DNA from: Pseudofabraea citricarpa
Taxonomy: Eukaryota; Ascomycota; Leotiomycetes; Helotiales; Dermateaceae
DNA: 64,000 bases
Direction of reading: 5' to 3'
NCBI GenBank assembly: GCA_029641185.1
Contig: JAPWGK010000017.1
Span: 868,001 to 932,000, forward strand
The notes under the pieces are model-generated. The model made no database searches. It was not told where the DNA came from and worked only from the letters and a program-made list of their open reading frames with translations. This document shows, piece after piece, positions 1-11,207 of the stretch. Within the stretch, counting starts at the first letter, position 1. Each line of letters starts with the position of its first letter. A program made the position numbers and the translations under genes.

Positions 1-268
1 TACGCTATGCTACGGGACATGCACATACCGCAGTTCACTTACTGCCCGCTTTGGTCATAGACTTTTCCTTTATCTTTTTCCGCGGCTGCCGGGAATCACG
101 TTTTTTTTTCTTTCTTTCTTGCTCTCTTGTGTCTTCTTGTTCGGATGGTAAAACCTGAATATGTGTGAGCGGGACATGTACATGCCTGCACTGCTCTAAG
201 TCGACATAATAGGTTACTATTACGCCATGTCTCTTTTAGCTCCTACTTCTCTGGCGTCGGGTTGGCTT

Positions 269-301
269 TGCTTGTGCTTGTGCTTGTGCTTGTGCTTGTG
301 C
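269..301. repeat. CTTGTG hexanucleotide microsatellite
   Basis: The hexamer CTTGTG is repeated about five times in tandem, ending in a diverged CCTGCG unit. It lies in noncoding sequence. Confidence 0.9.
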
Positions 302-1120
302 CTGCGCAGGCCATACTCGCTTGTCTTCTTGTCTCGTTCGGCAAATGGGCTCAACGAGGTCTTAATTTCATAAGTCTTATTTACCTGTTTATATCAACAG
401 ATGCCAACTACCAACGGGAATCGTTTCCTACATGCCGGGCACTGTCTGATACGTACGTGAGTATATCTTCTAGCACCATCAACGACTTGGCGAATGAAAA
501 ATCATCTCTCTCCAATTGTGCCTTAGGCGCGTTTAACCTGCTATACTATGAGATGAGATCGAAACGAACCCCAAGTCTGCCTTCATGCGGAGATTTGGTT
601 TCTCCGCAACTTGGGCCCCCTCGATGTGATGTGAAGCAGTTTCGAGCCGAGCTGTCTGTCTGTCACAGGCACATTTTCCTTTCCCAAATGAAAGACGCTA
701 CTCTTCTCTCTCTCTGACGCTCGAGGGTCGAGCTGGCTGAGCTATTTTCTCTGTTGACTTTCTGGCATCAAAGCCTGTTGCCCAATCTAGGAAGCAGCGA
801 GAATCAAGATCGAGCCGTCTTGATAAGCGGACTGCAGGATGGCCCGCGGCATTTGTAATGCTTATTTATCTCTCCGAGCATTCATCATCGTTGGGCCCCT
901 GACCCCTTTCTTTCTCGAGACCGTACCGTATGTACGCTGTGAATAAGGTCTCGCTAACAACCTGGCAGCTTCGCAGACTACTACCACACAACCTGTCGAC
1001 TGCTGACCGAGCTGATGAACACCCTCAGGACCGGTTAAATATAGAAAACCTTTTTCTCTTGTGCAGTATTTTGAGTTCGGTTCGAGCGAGCAGCTTGATG
1101 TCAAGTACGAAGGTAGGGGT

Positions 1121-1338
1121 ATATATATATATTAAATAATTTGCGACTCTGTTATATAAAACCGTTATATAATGTAAACAGTCTGTTATATTTATATGAT
1201 ACTAAAGTAGTCTCACCTTTCTAGGTAACTAATAGGAAGCTAGGAAATATAATAATATTTATACGAAATCACAAAAAGAAGTCTCGCCTTATAATCTATA
1301 TAATTCTATTATACGTTATATGTCTTAGCATATATATT
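1121..1338 (+). repeat. Dispersed ~200-bp AT-rich repeat, copy 1
   Basis: This copy aligns without gaps over about 200 bp with the reverse complement of 7068-7285. The best conserved core is TTTCTAGGTAACTAATAG (in 1217-1236 here and on the minus strand of 7171-7190 there). Differences are scattered and many are transitions, as expected for RIP-altered repeats. The two copies are in inverted orientation with matching outer ends, so together they bracket the SDR and isocyanide synthase genes. It could be one end of a large inverted-repeat element or a solo MITE-like copy. Confidence 0.8.
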
Positions 1339-2491
1339 GTGAAGGAAGAGAACTGTGCCGTTAAGTACACAGTAAATAATAGATAGTTTATATACTAGAA
1401 TAAAATATAAGAAGTAAAAGGTGGATGATGTTACAAGTACCTAACCTGGCCGAAGATGTGACAGATTAAGGAGCGTAAAAACTATTACCCGAAGTTATAT
1501 GACGCGGAACTCTGCTTCGCCATAATATATTACAAAAAAAGTAAGTCCAATATGATATGATATAAGAAAAGTCTATTGTAACAGATCATAGCATGGTAAA
1601 TTTCTTATCCCTAATGTCAAGGCCACGTAGTTTGAGATAAGGTCGAGGAGGTTTATTACTGGCTCCTCAGGCAGCCACCGAAGCACACCACACCACACCT
1701 ACTGTACCTGCACGGTCATCTGCGAATACGCCTTCGATATCGAAAAAGTCCGCAAACAAAGTTCACAACACTCTTAGAAACAGATGCGCAGTGCGTAATC
1801 ACGCCAGTCTTGATCTTCAATCACACCACCCTCGCATGAATTGGAGGAATCGCTCTCTCTCCTTTACTAATCTCGCACTTGCGGACGTGTCGCAACCGTC
1901 CCGCTCTCCTGGTCGTTGACACAAGCAAATCACTCGCTCGCTGCATGGGCCAATTCGACAATCCCATTTGACTTCCTGTTGTGCAGCACACTTCGGAGTG
2001 CCGTAGTTCGATAGGGCAGGATCAACAAGTACCAGATGCAGCATCTCAATCAGCAGCGGTAAGAGAACCTTACGTCGGCAACTCAAAATCGAGACCTCTT
2101 ACAGCGGCAATTAGCCCAGCTTCGAACCGACATGCCACATGCTCCAGTTGGTACCTGGGATCCAGAGGACAAGGTTTCAAAGAGAACCCCAGGTCTCGGT
2201 ACTGCAGCCCGAAGAGAGAATTTCCGATTGGGCTTGATCAGATCTGACGGCAAACATGTCTGGTTAAATCGGCGTTGGATCACACTCTGTCTTTGCTTGC
2301 ACCGACGACCCCTGCGACCCCGCAAACTGGCAAGCTGGAGGATGGATCTGTCTGTCATCTGTCAACCACCATGATTGTCCTAGGGCTTATATCACGGGAA
2401 GTGGGGACTTGGCTATCCTCTTCGCCCATCTCAGTACTCAGCAATCAGTATCTTTTGGTATCTGCTCTACCCCTACGCTCGAAGCATCAAA

Positions 2492-3469
2492 ATGGGCCAG
2501 GCTTTATCTCAGATGTTTCCGCCGCAGGCAAGCTTGACCGAGCAGAATTTGGGAAGCCAAAAGGGAAAGATTTTCATCGTCACAGGGGGCACTTCAGGGG
2601 TTGGTTATCATCTCGCATCCATCTTATTCCACGCCGGTGGAAAGGTTTACGTCGCTGGGCGCTCGGAGGAGAGTTATCGAGAGGCGGTTAAAGAAATCGA
2701 ATCGCGGCCTGGGGTTCCACCGGCAGGAGGCCACTTAGAGTTCTTATACCTGGAACTGGACAACCTCAGCACCATCAGATCCTCAGCTGAGGCTTTCTTG
2801 GCTAGGGAGTCTAGACTCGACGTCCTCTGGAATAATGCTGGTGTTTCGACACCTCCAGCAGGCAGCGTATCGGAACAAGGTTATGAGTTACAGCTTGCAA
2901 CCAACTGTCTCGGGCCGTTGTTATTCACGAAGTTACTACTCCCGATCCTTCGTCAAACTTCTCAAGGTTCGCCACGGGCTTCAGTGCGCATTGTGTGGAC
3001 CAGCTCTCAGGTGGTTGACCTTACTGCCCCAAAGGGGGGGATAGATATGGCAGATCTTGAGGCTACGCCCTCAGATCAGACCAAGAACTACACCACTTCA
3101 AAAACAGGCAACTGGTTCTTGGCCAGCGAGCTGGGCCACGATTTATCTGATGACGGAATCCTGAGCCTGACGACGAACCCGGGGAATCTCAAGACCAACC
3201 TCTTGAGACACTACCCAGTGTGGCTGCGCACTCTCCTCTCTCCGATCTTGCATGACGCGAGGTTCGGCGCGTACACCGAGCTCTGGGCCGGCCTGTCCTC
3301 CGAACTCGACATGAGCATGTCGGGCGGCTATGTTGTGCCTTGGGGCAGGATGCATTCCTGTCCGCGGAGCGACATGCTTGCGGCCTTGAAGCCCGTAGAT
3401 CAGGGTGGCACCGGCCAGGCTGCCGAGTTTCGATTCTGGTGTGAGAAGCAATTGTTGGATTTTGTTTGA
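2492..3469 (+). CDS. Short-chain dehydrogenase/reductase (Bli-4/retinol dehydrogenase-like)
   Basis: This is a single-exon 325-residue NAD(P)-dependent oxidoreductase of the classical SDR superfamily. The start sits in a good context (ATCAAAATGG). Visible motifs are the cofactor-binding glycine motif TGGTSGVG (about residue 31), NNAG (about residue 113), the serine region WTSSQ, and the catalytic YTTSK (Tyr-x3-Lys). The length is normal for the retinol-dehydrogenase/WW-domain oxidoreductase-like fungal SDRs. The substrate cannot be read from sequence. It runs convergently with the isocyanide synthase (4180-6090), with 0.7 kb of AT-rich DNA between them, and both lie inside an inverted repeat pair. 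That makes a tailoring role in the same pathway plausible but unproven. Confidence 0.9.
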   Translation: MGQALSQMFPPQASLTEQNLGSQKGKIFIVTGGTSGVGYHLASILFHAGGKVYVAGRSEESYREAVKEIESRPGVPPAGGHLEFLYLELDNLSTIRSSAEAFLARESRLDVLWNNAGVSTPPAGSVSEQGYELQLATNCLGPLLFTKLLLPILRQTSQGSPRASVRIVWTSSQVVDLTAPKGGIDMADLEATPSDQTKNYTTSKTGNWFLASELGHDLSDDGILSLTTNPGNLKTNLLRHYPVWLRTLLSPILHDARFGAYTELWAGLSSELDMSMSGGYVVPWGRMHSCPRSDMLAALKPVDQGGTGQAAEFRFWCEKQLLDFV

Positions 3470-4179
3470 TGTTAAGGGGTGCTTGTGTTCGTTTCTGATG
3501 GGTTATGCTATGTAGCCTTTAGAACATGTTAAATCACCTTTAATCATGTGGCGTCGGAGCTTGCTTATGCTAGAGGAAGCACGTACTATTGTAATCTTTA
3601 CTGTAGTAGCTACTACGCTTATATATTATTATAAACTACTATTATTACCTATAAATGAAGATGTACATATACATGAAGATATATATCATTATCTAATCTT
3701 AATAAAGAATCAGCCTCCTGAGACTTTAATTCGTATCTATCTGATACCCCCAAGTATACTTTAGGCCGTATAATACCTGGCGTTACTACCTCGTCGTCGC
3801 TATCCCTGCTGTCGAACGTAACCGGTATATGTTAACTCCCTTCTGTATCCTTAACCCTGCTACTACCTTTGAGTCGAATGGAGAGCTGCGATTCGTGATC
3901 CTATATAATCTTATTTTCAGTAGTGACTATAGCGGAACGTATGCGTTTCTCTCTATTATTAGCGATAGGAATAGCCTCACCTACTACCTAGGTAAGTGTT
4001 GATTACTCCAGACGCCGCGCCGGTGGTTAGGCGACGGTGAGGTATAACAGGTAGTAACAGTGGTTTATTATGGTACACGGGCGTGGCAGCTACTATAGTA
4101 TAAATTATAGTAGTACGTACTTCCTCCGGTACAAGCTCCGATGCTATATGATTGAAGGCTATTTAATATATATTGAAGG
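3470..4179. other. AT-rich, RIP-like spacer between SDR and isocyanide synthase
   Basis: This is the 3'-to-3' spacer of two convergent genes. From about 3540 it is strongly AT-rich, with many TA steps and no coding frame, and looks like a decayed repeat. No terminal repeats or target duplication were identified. Confidence 0.5.
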
Positions 4180-6090
4180 CTATATGATATACCCCGGAAT
4201 AAATCCACGGTTACTCACCACGTAGCAGCAGACAAGAAAGAGGCCGAGGCTATAGATGGCACTGGGGATACTGGACAGAAGCCCAACTTCTTGCGACACG
4301 GGCGGAGGGTTCGTTTTCACAGCGTCCTCCTTCTTGTGCGAAACCTTGTAATGCCCAGCTTTCCTGGCACAGCCCTCAACCCAGCCCCCTTCGTAATTAC
4401 CACTCTTCAACGCCTCCTTGACAGCTTTCGACTTCGCAACATAGATCTTCCCATCGCCGTCAACTTCGATAACACAATTGTGCCACGGGGTGGGAATATG
4501 GAGCAGATCGGAACATTGCTCTGACGGGGAGCATTGAGAGAGGTCGCCGATTGCTTTGCAGAGTCCTTTCGGGAAAAGCTGGACTCCGAACTTGGGACCG
4601 CTATTCGTATGGCTATTCTCATGCAAGCTTATCAGCACCCTCTCTTAACATTATACGGGGGAAAATAAACCCACGCATGGATTGATAGGCGAATGTGGTC
4701 GGGAAATAATAGTTCCACCAAGTTTGAATATGCTTGATTTCTCTGTTGGGAAATTAGCCTCCTTACCCTGACGTGGCCGTTATGCTCTAGGTACTCGCCA
4801 TTATCATTTCAAAGGAGACCTTGATAGCTAGCTTCTTGCGTTGGCTCTTGCTCATTCCTTTTGTGAAGGGGTGGAGTTCCAGATCCTCAAGCATGAACTT
4901 GGAGAAACCACGGTACAGGGCGAGTATCGATTGATCACCGGAGTCAATCCTGCCCCTCAACACGTTTCTATCGGACTGGCATCCCGTCATCAATATTCGT
5001 CGACTCAACTCCGCCTCTTCTGTCACTCTGGTATCTAGGAAATGGTTAATTTCGGGGATGGAGCATCTATGACCCGAAGTTAAGCCCCTTTCAAACGTCT
5101 TCTTTAGTGAGAACAAGTCAACAAGAGACTTGAAGGCAACTCTGATCGGCTCCCCTTCTCTACAAAGAGACGCGTTCATCTCAATCAACCTAGCCGAATA
5201 TCGATCCACCGTTTCGTCTTCCACTCCAACTACAATCGGTTAAAACTTATACCTGCTGTGGCCGATATAGACTTACTACAGTCGCTAAAAACGTGTCCAT
5301 CTACTCCATCAAAATTAGTCTGGCACAACACAAATGTTCGGAAGATCTACGGACCGCTGATGATCCAGACCTTCGCGCCTGGATCATATATCGCTTCCAG
5401 CTCTCTCACGAAGTCGTGGAGTCTCTGGAGAGCCAATTGCTCGCCTCTGTCGGGCATCATGCCACAAGGCGCAACCTTATCTGGATTGGAAGACTTGCAC
5501 GGAAAAGCCGGCAGGCAAAACTCCAAAGGGGCCTCTCGCGAAACAAAATACCGCACTCGATCCTCGAAATACCTCCTGCCAGTTAGGCCCCATTGATCTT
5601 GCGGCCCGGAATACCTCAGGTAGCTGTCGAAGAGGTCAACAATGGACCTGATGCTATTATTTTGCATACCGATCGGTTTTATAAGCGTGGCCTTCTTGGT
5701 TTCTTGCAAGTGCATCTCCGAGAGCAGAATCGATACGAAAAGCTTTCGAAAATGCTCGCTGGCAGTGTCGGGTTTGATGTGCAAGATAACACCGACTACC
5801 GCATTATCTTTCCTTCGTCGCTCATAAGCGACCAGATTCAAGATCTCTTGGAAGCTGTCGGAAGTCTTGTGCACTTCCAAGAATCTGGGCTCGAGATGTT
5901 GCGAAGCACTGGTAGCATCGTCCTGGGCCCGGCATGCTGCAAGCTGAGTTTTGATTGAGGCCCATTCTTGCTTAATCACCTTTCGTGCCGGTCCGACGAC
6001 TCGAAGTAGTTCTCCTTCAGCGCTGCGAATGTACTCTGCTTGGATTTCGTGGTAGATTGAGGCGCCGCAGTTCCCAAAAGCAAACTCCAT
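4180..6090 (-). CDS. dit1: Isocyanide synthase, Dit1/PvcA family (PF05141)
   Basis: Family members convert the alpha-amino group of an amino acid (usually Tyr or Trp) to an isocyanide or formyl derivative. Yeast Dit1 does the first step of dityrosine synthesis from tyrosine. Proposed exons on the minus strand are 6090-5355, 5300-5277, 5229-4799, 4742-4675 and 4627-4180, giving 568 codons in one frame. Signature blocks in order are LPAFPCKSSNPDKV, PDRGEQLAL, YDPGAKVWIIS, SDGHVFSDC (split by introns), RNQAYSNLVELLFPDHIRLS, GPKFGVQLFP and TPWHNCV. The intron 4798-4743 needs a GC donor (GCGAGT); without it the frame hits a stop. A 24-nt microexon (5300-5277) encodes most of the SDGHVFSD motif. 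The C-terminus adds a hydrophobic segment (SAIYSLGLFLVCCYVV). A GTGAGT inside that tail could allow another 3' end. No disabling mutation was seen. Confidence 0.9.
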
Positions 6091-7709
6091 GTTTGGGAAT
6101 AGTTACAAGAAGCCAAGTATGCTCTGCTCTAGCCTAGCTCTCTGGAAGCTAATTAATAGTACTGAACCAAGGCGTGGATATTTCGGTGCAACATAAGCAC
6201 ACTGTGTTGGCAGTCTTTCTCCACTTTTCCATCTCGTCAGACTATATTATCTTGTTCTGGGTTTGAAGCGTGGCACGAGCCTTTCCGGCCTTCACGAGCA
6301 ACACTTCCAACAAACCCCCTGAACTCTCCTCCGTGAGTAGAATGATCCGATCCTTCTCACACGAGTCCACCGCACCTTTCTAGCAAAGATTCCTGTCATC
6401 CACTGAATGTTGTGTCCTATACCTTGCTCTTGTCGGCGACCAAAGTATGGAATTGGTTAGACGAGCGACGCACTCGTGGACGCCACCTTCCTCTGAACAG
6501 CAGCAGTAGTAATGCGGCGTAGACGTTAAGGCGTACTGTGCAACTCTTCTTCTTCTTTTCCGTAGCACCGACTTCTCATTTCGTGTAGCAGAGGTAGCCT
6601 ATGAGAGACATGGTCTCCATCGGCTGAACGAAAAGCCACGCTACCAGCAAACAAAGAGAATCACGCTCGCCCGAGTAGATTTAGAATTCCCTTTCCAATA
6701 GTCCTAAGCACCGAGCAGAGACGCCGGGGCGAGTTATTTTGAGGCCTATCTCCGTTCAACATGCTCAAAAATTCTCTTGGTGGGCCACAATCAAACAGAT
6801 GCTGCGCTTGGCGGCTAGTCTGCTGCTTGTACCTTAAACTAAGCTTATTACACAACGCCTGCCGATACAGGCTTAGCTCCGCCTTACCGTTATTGCGAGC
6901 CCGCCTCCCCTCCCCGAATCTTGTATACCTTACGTTGATTGAGGGGATCATGTGGACAGATATCGGTCAACACACATACGTACTAGTGATGAGAAGTTTA
7001 CCGTCATATAATTTGTTATCATAGACTAAGATATATATACTAAGAGACATATATATATATATATATATATATATACACTAAGATATATAATATATAGTAA
7101 AGTTATACAGATTATGAGGTAAGATTTCTTTTTATAATTTTCTATAAATATTATCATACTTCTTAACTCCCTATTAGTTACCTAGAAAGGTGGGGCTACC
7201 CTACTATAATATAAATATAACAGACTTTTACCGTCACATAACGGTTCTCTATAATAGAGTCGCCAATTATATAATATATACATCACTATCATTACGCACA
7301 CGTTTGATGCCCAGATCTTGCTCGTGGCGTGAGTCTATCACTTCTGTCGATCAACCGTAAGCTTGGTCTTGGCCAGATAGGGGGGCTAAAGTACTGTACG
7401 TGCAGACGATGGAGCCGCAGAATCCTTCAAATCTCAGCTCTCGTGGTCTATGCCTTGTGAACGTGGCTGTCAGGGTGGGGCGTCCTTCGGGCACGCCAAC
7501 CGTTTTGGTGGACGGCCATGTGAAGTCGACATTCGGACTGAGCCCTGTTACATCCTGCTCAACATGCGGGAGTTTTTGAAGGCCGGCATACGAGGTGCTT
7601 ACTTACTGTACGGCTGTCTGTATACGGCTTTTTGAGCTACTGGAAGGGGGACTTTTTGTGAGAGTTCTGCTTGCGAGATGATCAATGTAGGAGATTTCAC
7701 ACAGCAATC
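6091..7709. promoter_or_regulatory. Divergent intergenic region between isocyanide synthase and CYP56-like P450
   Basis: These 1.6 kb lie between two divergently transcribed genes and must hold both promoters. Yeast DIT1 and DIT2 are likewise divergent with a shared regulatory region. The stretch also contains a (TA)n run at about 7048-7076 and the second copy of the 200-bp AT-rich repeat (7068-7285), so the repeat sits within a promoter. I could not identify binding sites with confidence. Confidence 0.55.
7068..7285 (-). repeat. Dispersed ~200-bp AT-rich repeat, copy 2 (inverted)
   Basis: This is the reverse-complement partner of 1121-1338, collinear over about 200 bp. It is followed on its inner side by a (TA)n tract and a second TTTACCGTCATATAA-like block near 7000, which suggests it is a fuller copy than copy 1. 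Confidence 0.8.
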
Positions 7710-9445
7710 ATGTTTCTCTGGCTGTGTCTTCAGCTTCTGTTCGGGCTCAGTCTTTTCACATTTGCTATCTACTGGCTGTTCTTACTACCTCCAACCCATC
7801 CCAAGAACATCCCAGCCGTTCCCTTCTGGGTTGTGCTCATCCCATTCTTTAGGGATGTCGACCAGGAAGAAACGTATCGGAAATACCTCGAGGAGCCGTT
7901 CCAGACTCACGGAGCTGTAAAGCTGTATTTTGGAGCCAGGTGGAACATCATCGTGCAGAGGCCTAGCTACCTAGCTGAGATATTCAAAGACGAAGAAACC
8001 TTCCACAAGAGTGGAAACCAGAAGAAAATCCCGCACAGTGTCCTGGCAGAATTTCTCGGCACGTCAACTCGTTCGACTGTTCTCGCAGAACTGACGTTCC
8101 TAGGTGATAACATCATTTCGGCGAGGGGCGATGATTGGAAGCTATACCAGGACATCGTCAAGCCAGGGCTGCAAGCCAACTTCGACGTACAGCCCATCCT
8201 CTCGAATGCATCTCTGCTCTGTGATCTTCTGGAAGAAGCTCAGGCTTCAGCTTCGGGCCGAGGCGTCGCAGTGCAAGAACTCCTCCAGAGATACACCATC
8301 GCCAATGTATCCAAATGTCTTCTCGAAACGGATTTCGAAGCAAGTCCCTCAGTCAATTAACTAAGTTACTGCTGCTCTAAAAGTGCTGACGAGTCGAGAA
8401 CAGACATTAAGCAACGCAGATGCTACCCTGAACAAGCTTCAATCAGAAGTGAAGCGCGAGATCTTCAAGCCTATCTTCCTCAACTTCCCCTTCCTCGACC
8501 GCTTCCCGATCCCCAGCCGTAAAGAGGCCAGGAAGGTCGTGGCGCGCTTCTCGTCCGAGCTGGCACATGGCCTGGAGCAGAGCCACGCGCTCGAGAAGTG
8601 CTCGCTGACGTCGGCTAATCTGGGACGAAGGCTGCTCGCCGCCAGAGACGAGGGTCTTCTCACACCGCGGCAGTTCAGAGATAACCTGAACGTGACGTTC
8701 GTAGCTGGCCAGGAGAATCCGCAGCTGCTCCTGATTTCGACCCTGTACCTTCTCGGGAAGCATGCTGTAAGTTTCGTTCTTCTTGACGATTCGAGTTCGT
8801 TAGTTCGTACGTGACTAAAAGGCCCGTCCACGCAGGACGTGCAAGCTCGACTGAGAGAAGAAGTCCGCACAAGCTCGAGCACGCTCGCAGAGCTGCCCTT
8901 CCTCACAGCCGTCATCTACGAGGCGCTGCGGCTCTTCCCGCCCATCTCACAGCTGGTGAACCGCAAAACCGCCACGGCCACCGTGCTCGCCGACGAAGTC
9001 TACATCCCGAAGAACACCTACGTCGGATATAACTGCTACGCGACGAACCGCGATCCGGCCGTCTGGGGTGCCGACTCGCACTCTTTCGTCCCGGATCGCT
9101 GGGGCGCTACGAACGACGACATCAACCGCCGCTACAGGCGAGCCAGGGCTCGCGCTGAGTTCGTCTCGTTTCATGGCGGCAAGCGCAGCTGTCTTGGTGA
9201 GAGGTTCGCGTTGCTCGAGATGAGGGTTACGCTTTCGGAGATGCTGAAGAGGTTGCAGTGGCGGTTGGATGAGGATTGGCAGGACAGGAAAACTCCGGTT
9301 CGTACTTTTTCCTTCTTCTTTTCCTTTTCGTTTACGCTGCTTGTGTTTCTGGGGGCTGGGGGGGAGGAAGAGTATTATGCTAATCGGTATGTAGGCAGGC
9401 CCATTGTACCCACGAGCTCTGAGGCTCAAATTCCGGAAATTGTAG
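7710..9445 (+). CDS. dit2: Cytochrome P450, CYP56/Dit2-like
   Basis: This is a membrane-anchored P450 monooxygenase. Proposed exons are 7710-8058, 8104-8343, 8384-8766, 8836-9297 and 9395-9445, giving 494 residues. The N-terminus has one membrane segment (WLCLQLLFGLSLFTFAIYWL). The region NIPAVPFWV, GAVKLYFGARWNI, KSGNQKKIPHSVLAEFLGDN is typical of Dit2, which oxidatively couples N-formyl-tyrosine in yeast. ExxR is YEALR, and the heme loop is FHGGKRSCLGE with its Cys ligand. The first intron (8059-8103, 45 bp) has a GC donor (GCACGT), a CTGAC branch and a TAG acceptor. Because it is in frame and stop-free, 15 extra residues would be added if it were retained. Divergent pairing with the Dit1-type synthase supports a two-enzyme pathway. 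The product need not be dityrosine. Confidence 0.9.
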
Positions 9446-10227
9446 AGGCTGATCTACATAGCCAGGCCAGGATCTTAATCTTATTGAGGATTCGTGTTTG
9501 TGTCTGTGTTGTGTTATGATATGCTCTTCTACCGCTCTAGATAGACAAATAAATACTATCTACACTTTCCCGACCCGCACAGCTAGCCTTGAACGTGAAC
9601 GGAGCCTGACTTATCCCCTACCTACCCTACTCAACAGAATAGACGGACAGACAAGAACGGAGAACAATGGGGGGATACATGCACGCCCAATGCGAAACGG
9701 AGAAAGAAATGAAAAATTCATGAGCCTCCGAGCCGCATTCCTCCCCTCCCTCTCACTTTTTCTTTCTTCTTGTCTTCCCCTCTTGTGTTCTGTAAGCTCG
9801 TGTATCACCATGACGGCAGCTGCATTTTCACAAGGAGTACGGCAAGGACAAGGGTAGGACGAGGGAGGGTAAGGCGAGGTAATACATGCATGGGTCTGCG
9901 AGAAAGAAAGAAAACCGAAAATGCAATGCATCGCATGCCATCTATCGATCTATCGGCTAACTTTCGTATCTCGCCTACTTCTTTTCCTAACTTTCGTCTT
10001 TCTTATTCCCTGACGCCACGACACGCCACGCTCTGTAATCGGTATGGCGTTTTGGTGCTACCTCTGCGTTTCCCGTCCACTTCCACTTCTTCCTTCCTCT
10101 TCATGCTCGTCGTGTATGCCACCCAATCGCATATCTCACTCTGGAGCCTCTTTCTCTTTTCTCTTTTCGGTTTCGAGAATTCGTCGTTGCATGCAGCACG
10201 CATATAATTTCTTGAAATCTAGCCGTG

Positions 10228-10270
10228 CATACATACATACATACATACATACATACATACATACATACAC
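10228..10270. repeat. (ACAT)n microsatellite
   Basis: About ten perfect tandem copies of ACAT lie in noncoding sequence. Confidence 0.95.
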
Positions 10271-10410
10271 ATATCGCACATACTAAAACCCCCATGAAAC
10301 GAGAACGAAATAACAGAGAGCTTACTGTACCTGCCGTACATTGATCGATCCATCTGTACCTACTAACAAATAACCAGACCAGAGATTCTCCTCTTTCTCT
10401 CTCAATCAAG

Positions 10411-10439
10411 CTCACCTCACCTCACCTCACCTCACCTCA
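10411..10439. repeat. (CTCAC)n minisatellite
   Basis: Tandem CTCAC pentamers, about five to six copies, follow a CT-rich stretch. Confidence 0.95.
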
Positions 10440-11207
10440 AGACATGCATGCAATCATGCATCCACGCACGCATAATCCGAACGAGTAAGGACATGGAAAG
10501 CCCAAGTCTTGGCCCGAATATCCCTGCAAGTTGATAGACTCACAGACTCACAGAGGGCAGGTAACGCAAGGTAGTCGAGAGAGAGAGAGAGAGAAAAAAA
10601 CGTGCTCATGAGAGATGAGGGTGGGGTGGAGTTTCTCAATCCGATCGATCGGGGGGCTCTTTGTTTCTCTCTTATCTCTTGGTATTTCTTTTGACTTCGG
10701 CGGGGGAAGAAATGGCGCGTCTGGCGTGCCTTGTACATTTCCCACCTCTTCTTTCTCCTTCGGTCGTGGGTCAGAGGCCAGTGGGATTTGAAGGGGGGAT
10801 ATGAGAGAAAATGAGGTACGAGGTGGGTTTAGAATCCCCTCTCTCTCTGCGAGCGAGGTACAGGGTCCCCGGGATTCTTGGTTCTGGTGTTTTGCGAGAG
10901 AGACATTCAAGGAAGACCGTACTGTTATCCTATTTTAATGGAAGAGTTCCAGCCTCGTTTTTTACTGATGTTTTTAATATTCGACCTAAGCAAGAAGAGA
11001 GAGAAAGTGCGTAGTAAAAGATGGGTGATTTTCTCATCCGCTCTATTTCCCACCCCATACCTCAATTACTGACCCACACGCTTGCTATACTATCCGCTCT
11101 TTAAAGCATCACACAGTGACACAGGACAGCGCAAAAAAGGAATCTCCGCTTGGCTTCCAGCCTAGCTAGCCTGACCAAAAACCAACCCAGCTCAATCTAT
11201 TCTCTGC

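Larger units (their letters stand above)
1..2491. other. Intergenic DNA upstream of the SDR gene
   Basis: I see no supportable gene here. The open frames present (for example 262-717 +) lack good starts and introns and resemble no family. The stretch contains a CTTGTG microsatellite (about 269-301), an AT-rich block (about 1120-1620) that includes one copy of a dispersed repeat (1121-1338), and a more balanced segment (1640-2491) that is probably the promoter side of the SDR gene. Confidence 0.6.
9446..11207. other. Low-complexity spacer between convergent genes
   Basis: These 1.76 kb between the 3' ends of the P450 and the Atg22-like gene show no supportable gene. They are rich in pyrimidine tracts and microsatellites: (ACAT)n at about 10228-10270, (CTCAC)n at about 10411-10439 and (GA)n at about 10577-10594. 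Confidence 0.6.

Noticed and set aside
262..717. 151-codon open frame on the plus strand
   Set aside because: It starts at TTG inside a microsatellite and shows no family features or splice-supported extension.
8344..8365. A 22-bp intron in the CYP56-like P450 that would also keep frame
   Set aside because: It is too short to splice. The 40-bp choice 8344-8383 with a TTAACTAAG branch region is preferred, though the exact acceptor is uncertain.
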